Assembly (NCBI GenBank): GCA_023014335.1
Contig: JAECYW010000021.1
Location: 806,001-870,000, forward strand
DNA length: 64,000 nt
Source: Galerina marginata
Lineage: Eukaryota > Basidiomycota > Agaricomycetes > Agaricales > Galerinaceae
Direction: 5' to 3'
Position 1 is the stretch's first letter. Every line of letters starts with the position of its first letter. Made by a program: the position numbers and the translations under genes. Shown piece by piece: positions 34,096 to 45,328 of this stretch. The notes below the pieces were generated by a model that saw only the letters and a list, made by a program, of their open reading frames with translations, ran no database searches and was not told the origin of the DNA.

Positions 34096-37000
34096 GTGGA
34101 GTATATTCATCTGCACCCACTGGTTATCGACGCCACGCCACTCAGAACGATAATGACGCCCACCGATGAAGTCGACTCCGGTGATTCCTCTAGTGCCGAA
34201 ACACAATGTCTGGAGTGCGACGGCGACAGCGACAGTGACAAAGACATGGATGTCACTACCCCTCGTCCAAACTTTGCACAATTTCCTGATCCTGCTGCTT
34301 CGTCGCAGCAATCTGGCGTGGAACCTTCGTCTTCTGGAGCACCAGGACGGCTAGATACGACGAGCGACACGCCGCCAATACCGTACCCAGTAGGACTGTT
34401 TTTAAATTCCGACTTGATCACGACACTATTCCAGACCCTGGCCCATTGGTTCAAAGGCGGGGCAGCAGCTCCAATGACGAGGCAAGCCGGTGGAGAGGCT
34501 TCCACTGGACCTTCAAATCTGACCCATCATCCAAGAATTAAAAAAATGCGCGTAAGAAGGGATGGGCCACCAAACAACAAATTGCATAACGGTGACTCAA
34601 AGGAGCAGCTCCTCCAACAGGAGATGCGGATGCGGGTATTCCAAGAAGACCTCCAAAAGGAGCAGACGAAGAAGATCGAACAATTCCAGGAAGTGCTAGA
34701 AACGCGAGCGCGTCAATGGGAAGACGCGAGGACACAAGAATTGGACGCTAAGAAAGCAGCGCTTGAAGAGATGACAAACAATGCTCAAGAAGTATCGAGG
34801 AGTGCTGAAGAAGTGGGAAGCGCGATCCGCAAGCTTGATGGAGAGTAGTGAGAGGGAAAAGGACTTTCAGTTAAAATTAGACCAGATAGAGGTGCGTTTC
34901 GTCGGGTTTGATCAGACAATGTCAATTTATCTCCAGCCTGTATGATAAACAACGAGCGTTTGAGGCCGCTGACCTGGCCTGGAAGGAAAAGGAATGAGGG
35001 GCGGCCCTTGCTCGGAAAAGCGAGGCTGAGGCTCTTGAAGCAACCAAGCTAGCTAAGGAAAAGGGAGGACAGGCGGTGCTTGCCCAGAAAAGGGAGGCGG
35101 AAGCAGAGGCGAGAATCCAGCAAATTGAAGTGAGTCAAATTAAAGTTATTTGCTCAGCCTTTACTAACGCCTTCATAGCGAGGGAAGGATCAGGTTGTGG
35201 ATATGGTCGCCATCGCTGAACGACATGAACAGGCCGCAAAAGCAGCAATCGTACGCATGGAGGTGATTTTAATCATAGTTCCGTACTCGGATGGAGAGTG
35301 ACAACCTGGTTAGGAGGAACGGAGAGTGGAGGCTAAGAAGCTGAAGAAAGAGTGGACAGACGGATTTGAGCGTCTTCGGGTGACTATTCCGGCTTGAACC
35401 GATCTTGAACATGATAGCTGATGCTTGATGCAGGCAGATAGCGAGCTCCAAATGGCGGCATTGATTCAAAGGTACAAAAAGTAGAGCGACTCCATGGGCA
35501 ACGAGTGGGTGACTCGAGCCTTTCCTTTGACTTGAATGAAAATTCTCAGAAGGGGCCCGGGATTACAACTCAAACAGGTCAATCTGCGCAGAACGCACGT
35601 CCCGAAGGCCAGAAACCGACCGATGCAAATCCTGGCAGGGAACCTGCAGTCCATACCGATCAGGAAATGGCAAGTGCTACGCATATGGGAGACGAAATCG
35701 TTGAAGCGGGTGCAGGACGAAGACAATCTTCGGCCACATCATCCAGGGCACAGAATCCATCCAAATCGGCCCATAAATCGACTGGAGCAAGCTGGAAGGA
35801 AATTAAAAGGAGGGGGCCAAAACATCGACTGTGTTGGTTGAAGTCTCTGTGGGCGTCATCATTCTATCGTCTTATCCTGTGTTGTTGACAGAAAACAGGA
35901 CGAAGATAATGACAACGTTGATGAGAGACGCCGCAAATGGCACGGCAAACGCAAGCAGACGGGCAGAAACGATGGTGGAGAAGGAGATGAGGAAGATAAT
36001 GGCGACGACGATGACGATAGCAACAAACAATCGTCACGCAGGACAAAGGAAGAATTCCAGGCGATGATTGGCGGCTTTATGAACGACCTTGCAAAAAGGT
36101 TGACCGGGAAATCGATCTGGAAGGCCAAATTCACCAAAGGTCCCCAGAACTCTAAAAAGCCCACCAGCGCCTCTCGCAAAAGTTGGCGAAATAACGAATG
36201 GAAGAGGAGAAGGATAACGATGAGCCTCTGAAAGGAAAAATTATCTTGTCAGTAATTTCTCGATTTATCTAGTCAGCGAATTACTTACAACGAATATAGA
36301 ATCTCGCCCGACAAGTCAGGGATGACTGCTTCAGCGTCAACGCATTCGAAGACTTTGCTCTGCACGACCCACCCGAGAAAGATGCTGTGTGTCTCTACAA
36401 CGACGGAGAGACCCAGGGCCAGACGCAACAGATCTTCGCATCGACATGAAAGCAAAGATTTCGTTTAAATGAAATGTCCAAGTGCTCGACCTCATGGTTG
36501 ACCTCATGCGTACCAAGTTGCCGACTGAGGCTTGGGAATCACTTCCCCGACGTTCAGAGGCCTATCTTCGCGACCTTATCTACGACCAAGGCAACGTGCA
36601 AGGACAGTTTGAAAGGACGCCCAACCAAAAGTCAAAGAGGATGAACAGATCGAAACCGTGAACGAGGTCGAACAGAGGATGGCTGCGAGGAAGTGGGAAT
36701 GCTTCGGCCTCTTCTTCGGCGAAGCTGAGGCATTTTTTCAGAGATACGCACGTCGCATCAAAATTATTGGGAAGACCCTTGCGAGAAAAAAAGAGCGAGG
36801 TGACCCAGATATCGAACTCTGGGACTATATGGAGAAATATTGCGAGCGGCTTGGAGATGAGGGTATGAGCTCGAACGAGAGTGACGTGGATGAGGCCGGA
36901 AACGAAGTTTGCTACGTCATGGCAATGCCGTGCGGCGCAACATTGAGGCGGAACTGTAGATCGTCGACCGATAGCGGCGCAAGGACAAGGAGCTGTTCTC

Positions 37001-37215
37001 CAACAAGGGAGCAAAGCCAGGGAGGAGGATACGGGACGGAAGGAAGAATTCTGGAAGGGGACCGGCTCCAGAGCTCCCTAAGTCCCTTTACGAGAAAACC
37101 TGGCTCGCTGCTCTGTCGAATAAACGAAAGGCCCAACTTCAGATCCGAAAGGATGAGTTCCACGTCAGGAAACTCCGACGCAGAGGCGGAGCAGCTTTTA
37201 GGAAGGATGTGGTAG
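34096..37215 (+). pseudogene. coiled-coil passenger gene, third diverged copy
   Basis: Same architecture as the two arm copies but clearly diverged. An acidic/Ser-rich N-terminal exon (34,096-34,848) ends in coiled coil (LQKEQTKKIEQFQEVLETRA). Short coiled-coil exons follow (AALARKSEAEALEATKLAKE; KDQVVDMVAIAERHEQAAKA), then an Asp/Lys region near 35,880-36,230, NEVEQRMAARKWE, EGMSSNESDVDE and a basic C-terminus. Stops (for example after AWKEKE near 34,995) and frame changes show decay. The gene ends about 246 bp before a hairpin array of the TTCATC type. Confidence 0.55.
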
Positions 37216-37460
37216 AATAATCGGTATTTGGGCGATATACAGTGAAGAGATTAAACATACCTGCTGTAAAGCTTGACCATGGAATGAATTTAGAGTCCGA
37301 ATCATCACCGGAGTGATCACCGTTGTCGATGGCACCAGTGGTACGGAATAAGTATCACCAGAGCTGTCCAAGTGATATTTATCAACGTAAAACCCGAGAC
37401 AGAGAGCCTAAGAGAGGAGGAAGAAGTCAGCAGACGACGGGAAACATTGGCCAAGAGCCA

Positions 37461-37601
37461 GTTCATCGGAGCGGTCCAGAACGGATTATTGGTCTGGAGG
37501 AGGGAAATCCGTTCATCAGACCTGTCCAGATGAAGGGCGCTTGGTGGTTTCGGCCAAAGACGGGGCCAGTTGAACCAGTTCATCAGAGCGATCCAAATGA
37601 A
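37461..37601 (+). repeat. hairpin repeat array, TTCATC/GATGAA stem type
   Basis: Units at 37,512-37,534 and 37,579-37,601, plus a half unit at 37,461-37,480. The last has the loop CAGAGCGATC, the reverse complement of GATCGCTCTG found in the loop at 15,822-15,831, although the stems are unrelated. It is followed by GAACGTGGCTTGTAG and, at 37,655-37,690, GTTTGGCGCC...GGCCAAAC, possibly the element end. Confidence 0.65.
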
Positions 37602-37690
37602 TTCGAACGTGGCTTGTAGGAAGGGAAAGGACTTAGAAATGTGTTCAGGTCTTTTTGTTTGGCGCCATCCTCGTGGCCAAACAATCAACA

Positions 37691-38940
37691 CGAATCACTT
37701 CCACTCCTCCGTCAAACACCATCTGATAATTATGTAGTAAGTACTTGCAGCAGACAGTGCAGCACAAGTCGTGTGTAGAACGCGACAGAACGCGACTCGC
37801 ATTTACATTGGCCTCTAGTCCAGCCGTGAGCCCGTGACAGCCTTTTGCGGAATTCACGTGGTATTTCTCACGACCGTATGGGATGGGTTGAATTCAACGG
37901 ATGCTTGGTCGCTCGCCCTTGGAGTCATAGCAGCTCGCACCGCTCAGCGTCAATCTATTATTCCGCAACACGCTTATTGCACACATCGAGTTGGTGCTTT
38001 TGTGCAGGTACACGTGTTGCTGGTCTTGTTCCATTTAATGTCCACATTGTGGAGGGATCGCCTATCAGGATTGTGAGTTGGTGCTTTTGTGGAGGTACGT
38101 TTCCCTTGTGTCCCGTTACCAACTCCACCATACTGCTGCAACAATTCTACTTGAAGCTTGATCACTAAAGGTACCCACTTGGACTTCGGTCTCAAAACCA
38201 AGAACAATCCGGCTCAATTTCCAGGCTTGCCATGATCTGTGATCAGTGTGACTACTCTCTACCTGAAGATTAGCGGCGACAGCAGTGGCTAGCTGGTACA
38301 TTGTTAAATTTTTATATTACCCACTCAAAGCTTACCTCTCTCCTGTCACTAGTCACTCTCCATAGATCTCGACCCCATCTCCTCTTTCACCCTATTCGCA
38401 TGGGTCCAATCAGAGGCACTCAAGATCCCTGCTGTCCGTCCAAAGTGCTGATCCTCGTTGACATACCAGGCTCACGGGCTCCCTCATGTCAGCAGCCCCC
38501 GGGAACGCATGGTTGTTGTCCTCAAAGACCATGCCAACTAGGGGCTTTACCCCGAAGCAGTTCCGTGTGCCACAGCGCCACGGGGCGGCAGCGCCTCGTA
38601 CGTTGCGGTCCTCTTCCCCTCTTCCTCACCCTCATGCACACTTCCAGAGCTTGCAACCGTCAGGTAGCTTTACATCACTGTCTTCTCCTTTCCCTTTCCA
38701 TAAATCCTTAGCGGACGAAGTCGAACTTCACCTTCCTGGTTACAAAGAACTCCCCTTTGGCCGGATTGGGGTTCCCTGGCCAAGACGTAAGTTACCTCGT
38801 CTGCTTCGCTGACTCTCAGGTTCGAGACTGATCTCTTCTAGTTGAATCATTAGACTGTTGTGAAGCTGTCATAGAATCTGCCGCACCCGTTCACAACCGC
38901 GTCCTTGCATCTGCTCGCTAGTAACTCGGAGGTCAGTCTA
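37691..38940 (+). other. no gene recognised
   Basis: Contains a short direct duplication (GAGTTGGTGCTTTTGTG at about 37,990 and 38,078). Plus frames at 38,301-38,711 and 38,486-38,812 include ELHLPGYKELPFGRIGVPWP, which looks protein-like but stands alone without a supported gene structure. Confidence 0.35.
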
Positions 38941-39080
38941 GTGACACGCTCAGCGCAGATTGCGACACGCTGAGTGCACGATTGTGACACGCTGAGTGCA
39001 CGATTGCGACACGCTGAGTGCACGATTGTGACACGCTGAGTGCACGATTGCGACACGCTTAGCGACACGCCCAGCGTGCG
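38941..39080 (+). repeat. 21-nt minisatellite
   Basis: About six tandem copies of a 21-22 nt unit (GCGACACGCTGAGTGCACGAT), alternating TTGTGACACG and TTGCGACACG at the unit joints, giving a higher-order dimer pattern. No coding role seen. Confidence 0.85.
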
Positions 39081-39084
39081 ATAT

Positions 39085-39900
39085 ATTTGACTTGACATCT
39101 GGTTAGAAGCAAAATATTGAGCAAAACATCATATTTTAACCTAGACAAAATTTCAGGTAATATACTTTATTTAGTTGTTGGCTTAAGTAAGAATATTGTC
39201 TACACCGAAAACTAAGCAAAATGCCAACTATTCCGCGTGCCTTCTGACTTGCCCAAAAAGGGATTTTGTCATGCACAAAATAATGGCCAAAGAGCCTGTT
39301 TTGTCATTTTTTGGTAGGTAAGCAAAACAATGAAATCAGACATGAGTCAAATTTTATCAAAATCTGAACTCCTGCCATAATTTTGCAAAGCATTAATGAT
39401 AGTATTCTGACTACAGGTCAAAATGTTAACAACTTGCCCTTTGATATTAAATACAAAATGACATATTTTGACCTATGCAATATTTTAGATAAATTTGTTA
39501 TTTTACTTCTTAACTAAAGCAGGGATTTTGCTGGGCTGAAAATTTAAGCAGGATATTGTATTTTGACTGGACTTCTGACCTCTGCAAACAATGATATTTT
39601 CAGTGAGTTTAAATGAGCAACAAATGCTGCTCTTTTGTCCATCTTTAGCCAGTAGGTAAAATATTCAATCTAGATATGGGCTAAATCTTGGTACAATCTA
39701 ATTTTTTCCCCTGATTTTGTTTGAGGCACAAGGAAAAATTTTGACCATGTTTATCTCACAAACCAAAATTCTAACAACCTATCCAACATTTTGATCCCCC
39801 ATCAAAATAGTTCCAGCCCAGCTGTGACTGACATGCACCGGCTTTGGGACAGGGCAACAACATCATCATCATTGACAGCACTTAAAGTCAAACTCCAGGG
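39085..39900 (+). other. AT-rich degenerate repeat-like region
   Basis: About 800 bp rich in AAAATATTTTGAC and ATTTTGT words with no frame longer than a few tens of codons. It is probably an old, degraded element. No ends identified. Confidence 0.4.
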
Positions 39901-39902
39901 TC

Positions 39903-40165
39903 TATCATCTGCAGTCTATGCAGAGCGTTGTCGGTGAACCTCCGCCACTCGCCTCGCACTTGGCCGGTGGGGTTTTTTCTCGAAGCGAAGTATTGGTAGG
40001 ACCAGTCCTGGAAAATTGTGGCCATGTCGAGTTAGGACGAGAGAAACTATACCAGTTGATGGAAGGAAGAAAACAGATGGGGAGAGTTCGAACAAAACCA
40101 CAGCCCCATAACCCCGGAGTCCGGACGTTGCCCCTGCCCAGCACTATATCCCAACGTAACCTCTG
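39903..40165 (-). repeat. duplicated segment, partner at 59,570-59,835
   Basis: Read on the minus strand, GGCAACGTCCG...TCTGTTTTCTTCCTTCCATC...ACCAATACTTCGCTTCG...AGACTGCAGATGAT matches 59,570-59,835 with many substitutions. It is the far end of the segment copied from the PSP1 downstream region. Confidence 0.65.
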
Positions 40166-40539
40166 AGCCATACATGTACGGTTGACTTATTGTACATAGG
40201 TGACCGGGCTGGCTGGCTAGCTGAGAGCGTCTATGGGTAGGTAAGGTAGAGTAGGTAAGTACATTCAAAGGCGCACGGAGATCAAAAAAAAATACCCAGA
40301 ATAACTAACTTACATAATCAGAAACAGCTCTAAAGCTGCGTCCGTTCATGTCGACCACCACTAAGTACTGTAGCTCGTCTCATGGAAGGTCTTGATATAT
40401 CTGACGCCTCGTTTGCGGGGTATTGTAGTGGCCTGAACCTAGTGACTGCAGCGACTATCGAGAGACGAAGAGTTTTCTTAGCTAAGAAGGCGAAGGAATA
40501 TTACCATGAATTGGAAACTGTCCCGTATTGGTGAGTTCT

Positions 40540-40910
40540 AGTTCATTGAACCCCAGTGCAAAACCCACCTTCTATAAATCATGGATTATCCCAGCCAATA
40601 GCCAGAGAAACCGCTCGAAATTTTGGCTACTGTCGGCCAGTTACCCGCACAGAGAGGAAAATGAGGCAAGCAAACGAGAAGAGATCAAGGAGAAACGAAC
40701 CAAACTCAAAGCATTCCATAGATCTAGACTTTCACCGGTACGCCCGTCTTCTGTCGTTTCGATATTCGAGTTCGATTTCTTTCCGTTATGAAAAAGCCTT
40801 GAAATGGCGCGGCATGACTTTCGTGTTGCCCCTCACAAACAGACAGAACTTATTCAGCTTTGAGAGCGGCTTTTAGAAGGGATGATAGATGGGGTTGCTT
40901 GAACGGTGAT
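40540..40910 (+). pseudogene. 3' fragment of the coiled-coil gene at 56,295-57,196
   Basis: The plus strand matches the last exons of the minus-strand gene at 56.3-57.2 kb: PLEILATVGQLPAQ versus PLEISVTVGHLLAQ, then EEIKEKRTKLKAF versus ERKIKEKRPKLKAF, the intron with GATATTCGAGTT, and the final exon (CTTATTCAGCTTTGAGAGCGG, stop inside). Frameshifts and a stop make it non-functional. It separates two parts of the segment duplicated from PSP1. Confidence 0.65.
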
Positions 40911-40929
40911 CCATTTCTCCCAACTTCAT

Positions 40930-42254
40930 AGGTAAACGATTCTCACGACCTTCCACATATATGACGAAAAGTCGACTGCAGGAAACAACCTCCGGTGTAC
41001 ATATGCAGCCATTTGGTTGGATAACGCAGATGGCCTGCGGCTATGTCGGGATGTGGGTCTCGGTGGTCATTCAGAATCAAATTCGACCATTAAAAAAACG
41101 TCAAACAGGGCAGGAAGGCAGGCACGAGCGCGTCCATGGGTAGGTAGGTAGGTACATCGTACACCATACATCGTACACCATACATCGTACATTGACAGTC
41201 AAATTTAAGAACAAAAAAAAACAACAACCAAAGGGTGAAGCCGAAGAGGGCGAAGATGAAGGGAAGATACAAACGCGAAGAGGGGGTGGGTAGGCAGCCC
41301 GGCGTGGTAATCCGAGCTAGATAAATAACGAATGGGATGCATGAGAGATGATATAACCCCACGCAGTATCGAGCATCGAGCGTCGAGCGTCGGGTTGGCG
41401 TTACAAATGGCATGAAAGGGAGAATGAGAATGAGAGGTGAAGATAAAAGAAGAGGTGGTTCTGGCGCGGGCCCAGGACCTGGATCCAGTGCACATTCGCG
41501 TCGGGGATAAATAATTCAAGAGGCGGTACGGCACGAAGAAGAAGAAAAAAGAAGAGAAGACGGACAGTCGCCGCGAAACGAGAAAGAGCAAGGAGATGAG
41601 AATGGACAAGGAAGAAAGGATGATTTGCATATCTAAGAAAAATGATGGGCAGGCAGGCAGATCGATAGAATGAAATTTTGGTGGGCATGAATGAATGAGC
41701 GTCCATTAGTAAATTACACCGGATGTTGTTTCCGTCATGGCATCAGGGATGCGCAGAGGCGCCGCCGAATTCTTTTGCTTTCGAGTTCGTCCGTCTCGTC
41801 TCGTCTTGTCTTTGAGCCGCGTCTGGTTCTGTCACGGTCGCGGGCTCGTTCTTGGTCTTGGTGTTATAACATGTATAGGAAGGGAAATGGAAAGGCAAGC
41901 AGCCGCGCGTACTGCGTACTGCGTACCGCGCGAGGGTCATCGTCTGCCAGTGGGTGTATTTTGATCTCTTCTCCTGTCTCTCTTGGTTTTGGTTTCTCTT
42001 GCTCTAAGCCGGTGTCGAGAGCCCAGACAAGGGTAGGTTGTAGGGGTGTGGGTACTCGGGAAGGGCCAATGTTTTAAGGTGGTGGGTAATCGGAGACGGC
42101 CTGGGTTGTAAGTGATTGTCAAGCGATGTTGTGTGAGTCAATGAGCAAGGCCGCTCTCGTATTTTCTTCTCTTCTCTTTCTTTATGTATGTATGCCTGTA
42201 GGTGCAACGATGGTTGTAATGGTGTTGAAGTCTGCCAAACAATCTCGAATCAAA
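40930..42254 (-). repeat. PSP1 downstream region, source or copy A of a three-copy segment
   Basis: The region directly 3' of PSP1 recurs at 58,227-59,560 and 62,080-63,095 in the opposite orientation. Shared landmarks: CACCATCGTTGCACCTACAG, GAGAGCGGCCTTGCTCATTG, TGGATCCAGGTCCTGGGCCC (here 41,465-41,490) and the TGACTGTCAATGTACGATG / GTAGGTAGGTAGG junction near 41,140-41,200. No open frame is kept among the three copies, so it looks non-coding. Bases 40,166-40,540 hold only a short GGTAGG-rich repeat. Confidence 0.75.
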
Positions 42255-45200
42255 TCACTGCTCGAACCCGCCGCCGCCTTGCAGCGACGCCATCCATATC
42301 CGCGTTTTATATAACCTGCCAAAAAAAAACACACACACCGCCAAAATTAGAAGCAGCACTAGCATAGGAGGAAGATCACACAAAAACACGCACCGGAACA
42401 GCTCTCTAACAAGCTCCCTAAAATCAATCCTCTTCTCCGCAATGAAATAGAACGTCAACTTCCGTCGGTCCCTATTTGCATCGGTGAGGTCAGTCTGTGT
42501 TCACGTCATGGTCGAACACAAAAACACGAAGAGAAAGAAAAGCGAAGGTGGAAAACGAAAGGAAAACGAAGACGAAGACGAAGCGTATAACCCAAAATCA
42601 AATGTTAAAAAATCACTAACCACTGATACTCCGCATCAACAACCTCCATCGGCAACTTCTTCGCCCTCACCTTGCTCTGACACAACTGCAGAGCCTTGAC
42701 CTCATCCTCAGTCTTGGTAGCCAACAACTGCAGATCCTGCTGACCCGCTTTCCTATATATCATCTTGGGGTTGATCTCCTTCTTCCCGCCTCCGCCCTGT
42801 CCTCCGCCCTGTCCTCCCCCACCCCCCGGGCTAGTAGGCGTCTGCGGCTCCCCCATGCCTTGTCCTTGATGTCCTCCCCCACCCATCCCACCCTGCCCAC
42901 CCCACCGCTCCCCAACCTCCCTCTGAAACCTCTCAACCTCCCCAACACTAATACAATCATTAACAACCTTCCCCAAATCCTTCCCCCGATCCGCCTCCAC
43001 AATCACTAAATCCCCCACCCCAATCTCCGCTGCTAGAAGGAGATCGGTGAGGTAGAACAGATCGGTGCGGCCGGCTTTGAACTCGCAGATGAAGAGCGGC
43101 CAGGAGGGAGGGACGGAGGAAAGGGGCAGGCCCCGGCCGAGGTCGGTTAGTGGGTTGGGCGGATGGTGGGAGGAGGTGGCGGAGGAGGGCGTTGGTGGGT
43201 GGTGCCCGTGCCCTTGTGCGTGCCCATGCGCGTGCGGGTGCGCATGGTGCGGATGCTGGTGCGCATCCGAAAGCCTCCTCTGCTGTACCTGCGGGTAATA
43301 AGGTCCCTGCTGCGGGTTCATCACCCGCCCCCCACCCCCAGCCCCAGCAGAGGTAGGCGATACAGGCGACTGGAGCCCTGCTCCTGCGCCCATTCCTCCT
43401 GCTCCACCGCCAGAGCCGGTACTAAACCCACTCCCACCACCACCACCACTCCCAGTGCTCGAATACGACGGCGCCCTCGCGCGTACATACTGCGCCCGCG
43501 AGGATGGGCTCGCGAGGCCGCCCCCGCCCCCGCCTCCTGAGCTTTGTTGGTGGTGCTGGTGCTGGTATTGCTGGTGTTGTTGGAGTTGATGGTGTTGCTG
43601 CTGCTGATACGAAGGCTGATGTTGCTGCTGCTGCTGCTGCTGCTGATACGAACCCTGCTGCTGCTGCCCATGCTGCTGGGCCTGCTGCTGCTGATACTGC
43701 TGAGGGTGCACATACTGGATGCCCTGCCCAGGCACGAACCGCGCCGCCGTCGCATTCGCATTCATCATCTCCTCCTCCTGCCTCTGCTGCTGCTGCTGCT
43801 GTTGTTCCCTCCGATACTGGCTCTGTAAATGTTCCTCATACAACCCCACACCCGCCCCGCGGGGTGGACTGTTCCCACCCGCAGACGCAGGATACCCCTC
43901 ATCGCTCGGCGTCCCGATCTGTCTCGAATACCCCGCACCCACACCTCCACCCGCACCCACACCTCCACCCGCACCCACACCTCCACCCGCACCTCCACCA
44001 CCGCCTGAACCACCAGGAACTCCCAAATTAATCGACTGATAATTCGTCATCAAATCCCTCGACGGCGGGCTCCTCGAAAGCGGAGCATATATCGGCAACG
44101 ACGAAGGCTGGCTCGGCGGGTGCACGGAAGAAGAAGACGAAGGTAACGGCGGCGGCTCGTTCGGGTTAATATTCAACAACCCAAGATCACTAGCAAGATC
44201 ATCATCGCTCAACAACAGCCCGCTCCCTCTCCCTCTACCCCCCACCCCCGCCGCACCCCCACCCACCCCGCTCGCACCGGCATACCCCAACCCCCGCGTC
44301 GACTGGTGCGGGAGGAGGAGCTCATCCGCGTCTGAGGTGCCAGGCGCGTTGAACCCGACCACGTTCCCCCTCCGTGGCTGCACGACGCTCACGCTGTGCC
44401 GCCTACTCGTCGTCCCGCTCCCGCCGCCTCCGTTCTCGTCTTTCGGCGGATGCATCCCCGCCCAGAGCTCGCGGAAGGCGGAGCCGTCGTCGAGTAGGAT
44501 CTGTCCGACGTCCCGGACGAAGGGGGACATGTTGGATATGTCTGGCTGTTGGTGTTGGTGTTGCTGAGTGCGGTACCCGTTGCCGACGAAGGAGCTGCTA
44601 GAGGGAGAGGAGGAGTGGATGTTGGTGGGAGAGCGGCCCATTGTGCCCAAGGAGCCGTAGCGGCTTGTGCTGGGGGGTTTGATGTCGCCGTGCCTCTGCC
44701 CGCTGCCCCCGCCGCCGGAGGAGGCGGATGGGATACTGAGGGGGTTGGTGTGCGAGAGGTACGACTCGTTCCAGCTCTGCATGGCGGACGAGCCGGTGTA
44801 CGGGCTGCCCACAGGGCCGGGACGGCCGGGGGTCGCAAGGGACTGCGAACGACTCCTACTGATATCCTGGCCATACGACCGACCTCTAGAGCCCAACGAC
44901 GGTGGGAGAAAGTTCTCATCGTAAGTATCAGACAGCGCCTCTGACTCGTCGTCTTCAAACGTGGACGGGAATACGGTGCGGTCGCGCATGGTAGATGAGA
45001 AAGGGTTGGAGAAGGAGGAGCTGCGGATGGGCATGGGCACGGGCTGTCCGCGGTTCGGGCTCAGCATGCGCGAGTTGTTGGGGGAGGAAGAGGAAGAAGA
45101 CCACGGGCCGCCCTGCTGGAGACTCGATGGGAGAAAGTGCTGCGTCGGAGGGGAGGACACAAAGGCGCTGCTGTCGGACGACGAGCGCGGGGGCTGGCTG

Positions 45201-45328
45201 GCTGCACGCTCGCGGAGAGACGCGGTGGTCGCTGCGCCGTTGTTGTTCTCTGCGAAGCGGGGGCGTCGATCGTCGTCATCGCTGGTGTTGCTGGTGTCGT
45301 GCGAGTGCCCGGAGGCGCTGCGTTCCAT
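42255..45328 (-). CDS. PSP1: PSP1 C-terminal-domain protein (948 aa)
   Basis: The model is exons 42,621-45,328, 42,394-42,471 and 42,255-42,315. Introns gttagt...aaatag and gtgcgt...ttggcag keep frame, giving 948 residues. Residues 1-740 are low complexity: Ser-rich start, Gly/Val/Ala tandem repeats, long polyglutamine/His tracts. The conserved PSP1 domain starts near 742 (LFICEFKAGRTDLFYL, GDLVIVEADRGKDLGKVV) and continues as MIYRKAGQQDLQLL, DEVKALQLCQSKVR, LPMEVVDAEYQWDRRKLTFY, IDFRELVRELFRLYKTRIWM. The yeast homologue is a suppressor of DNA polymerase alpha mutants and associates with mRNA granules; the molecular role is unclear. The first ATG fits; the frame is open a little upstream but has no ATG. 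The 3' part is duplicated at 57,839-58,226. Confidence 0.9.
43560..43830 (-). repeat. CAG/CTG trinucleotide tracts in PSP1
   Basis: Clusters of CTG (plus strand) coding for interrupted polyglutamine with Ser/Tyr/His, for example 43,621-43,645 and 43,780-43,803. Likely length-variable. Confidence 0.85.
43930..43992 (-). repeat. 18-nt tandem repeat in PSP1 coding sequence
   Basis: About four tandem units of CACCCGCACCCACACCTC (plus strand), encoding repeated GGGVGA on the coding strand. Confidence 0.8.

Noticed and set aside
39085..39900. Possible retrotransposon or LTR in the AT-rich stretch
   Set aside because: No long direct repeats, primer-binding site or reverse transcriptase motif could be seen.
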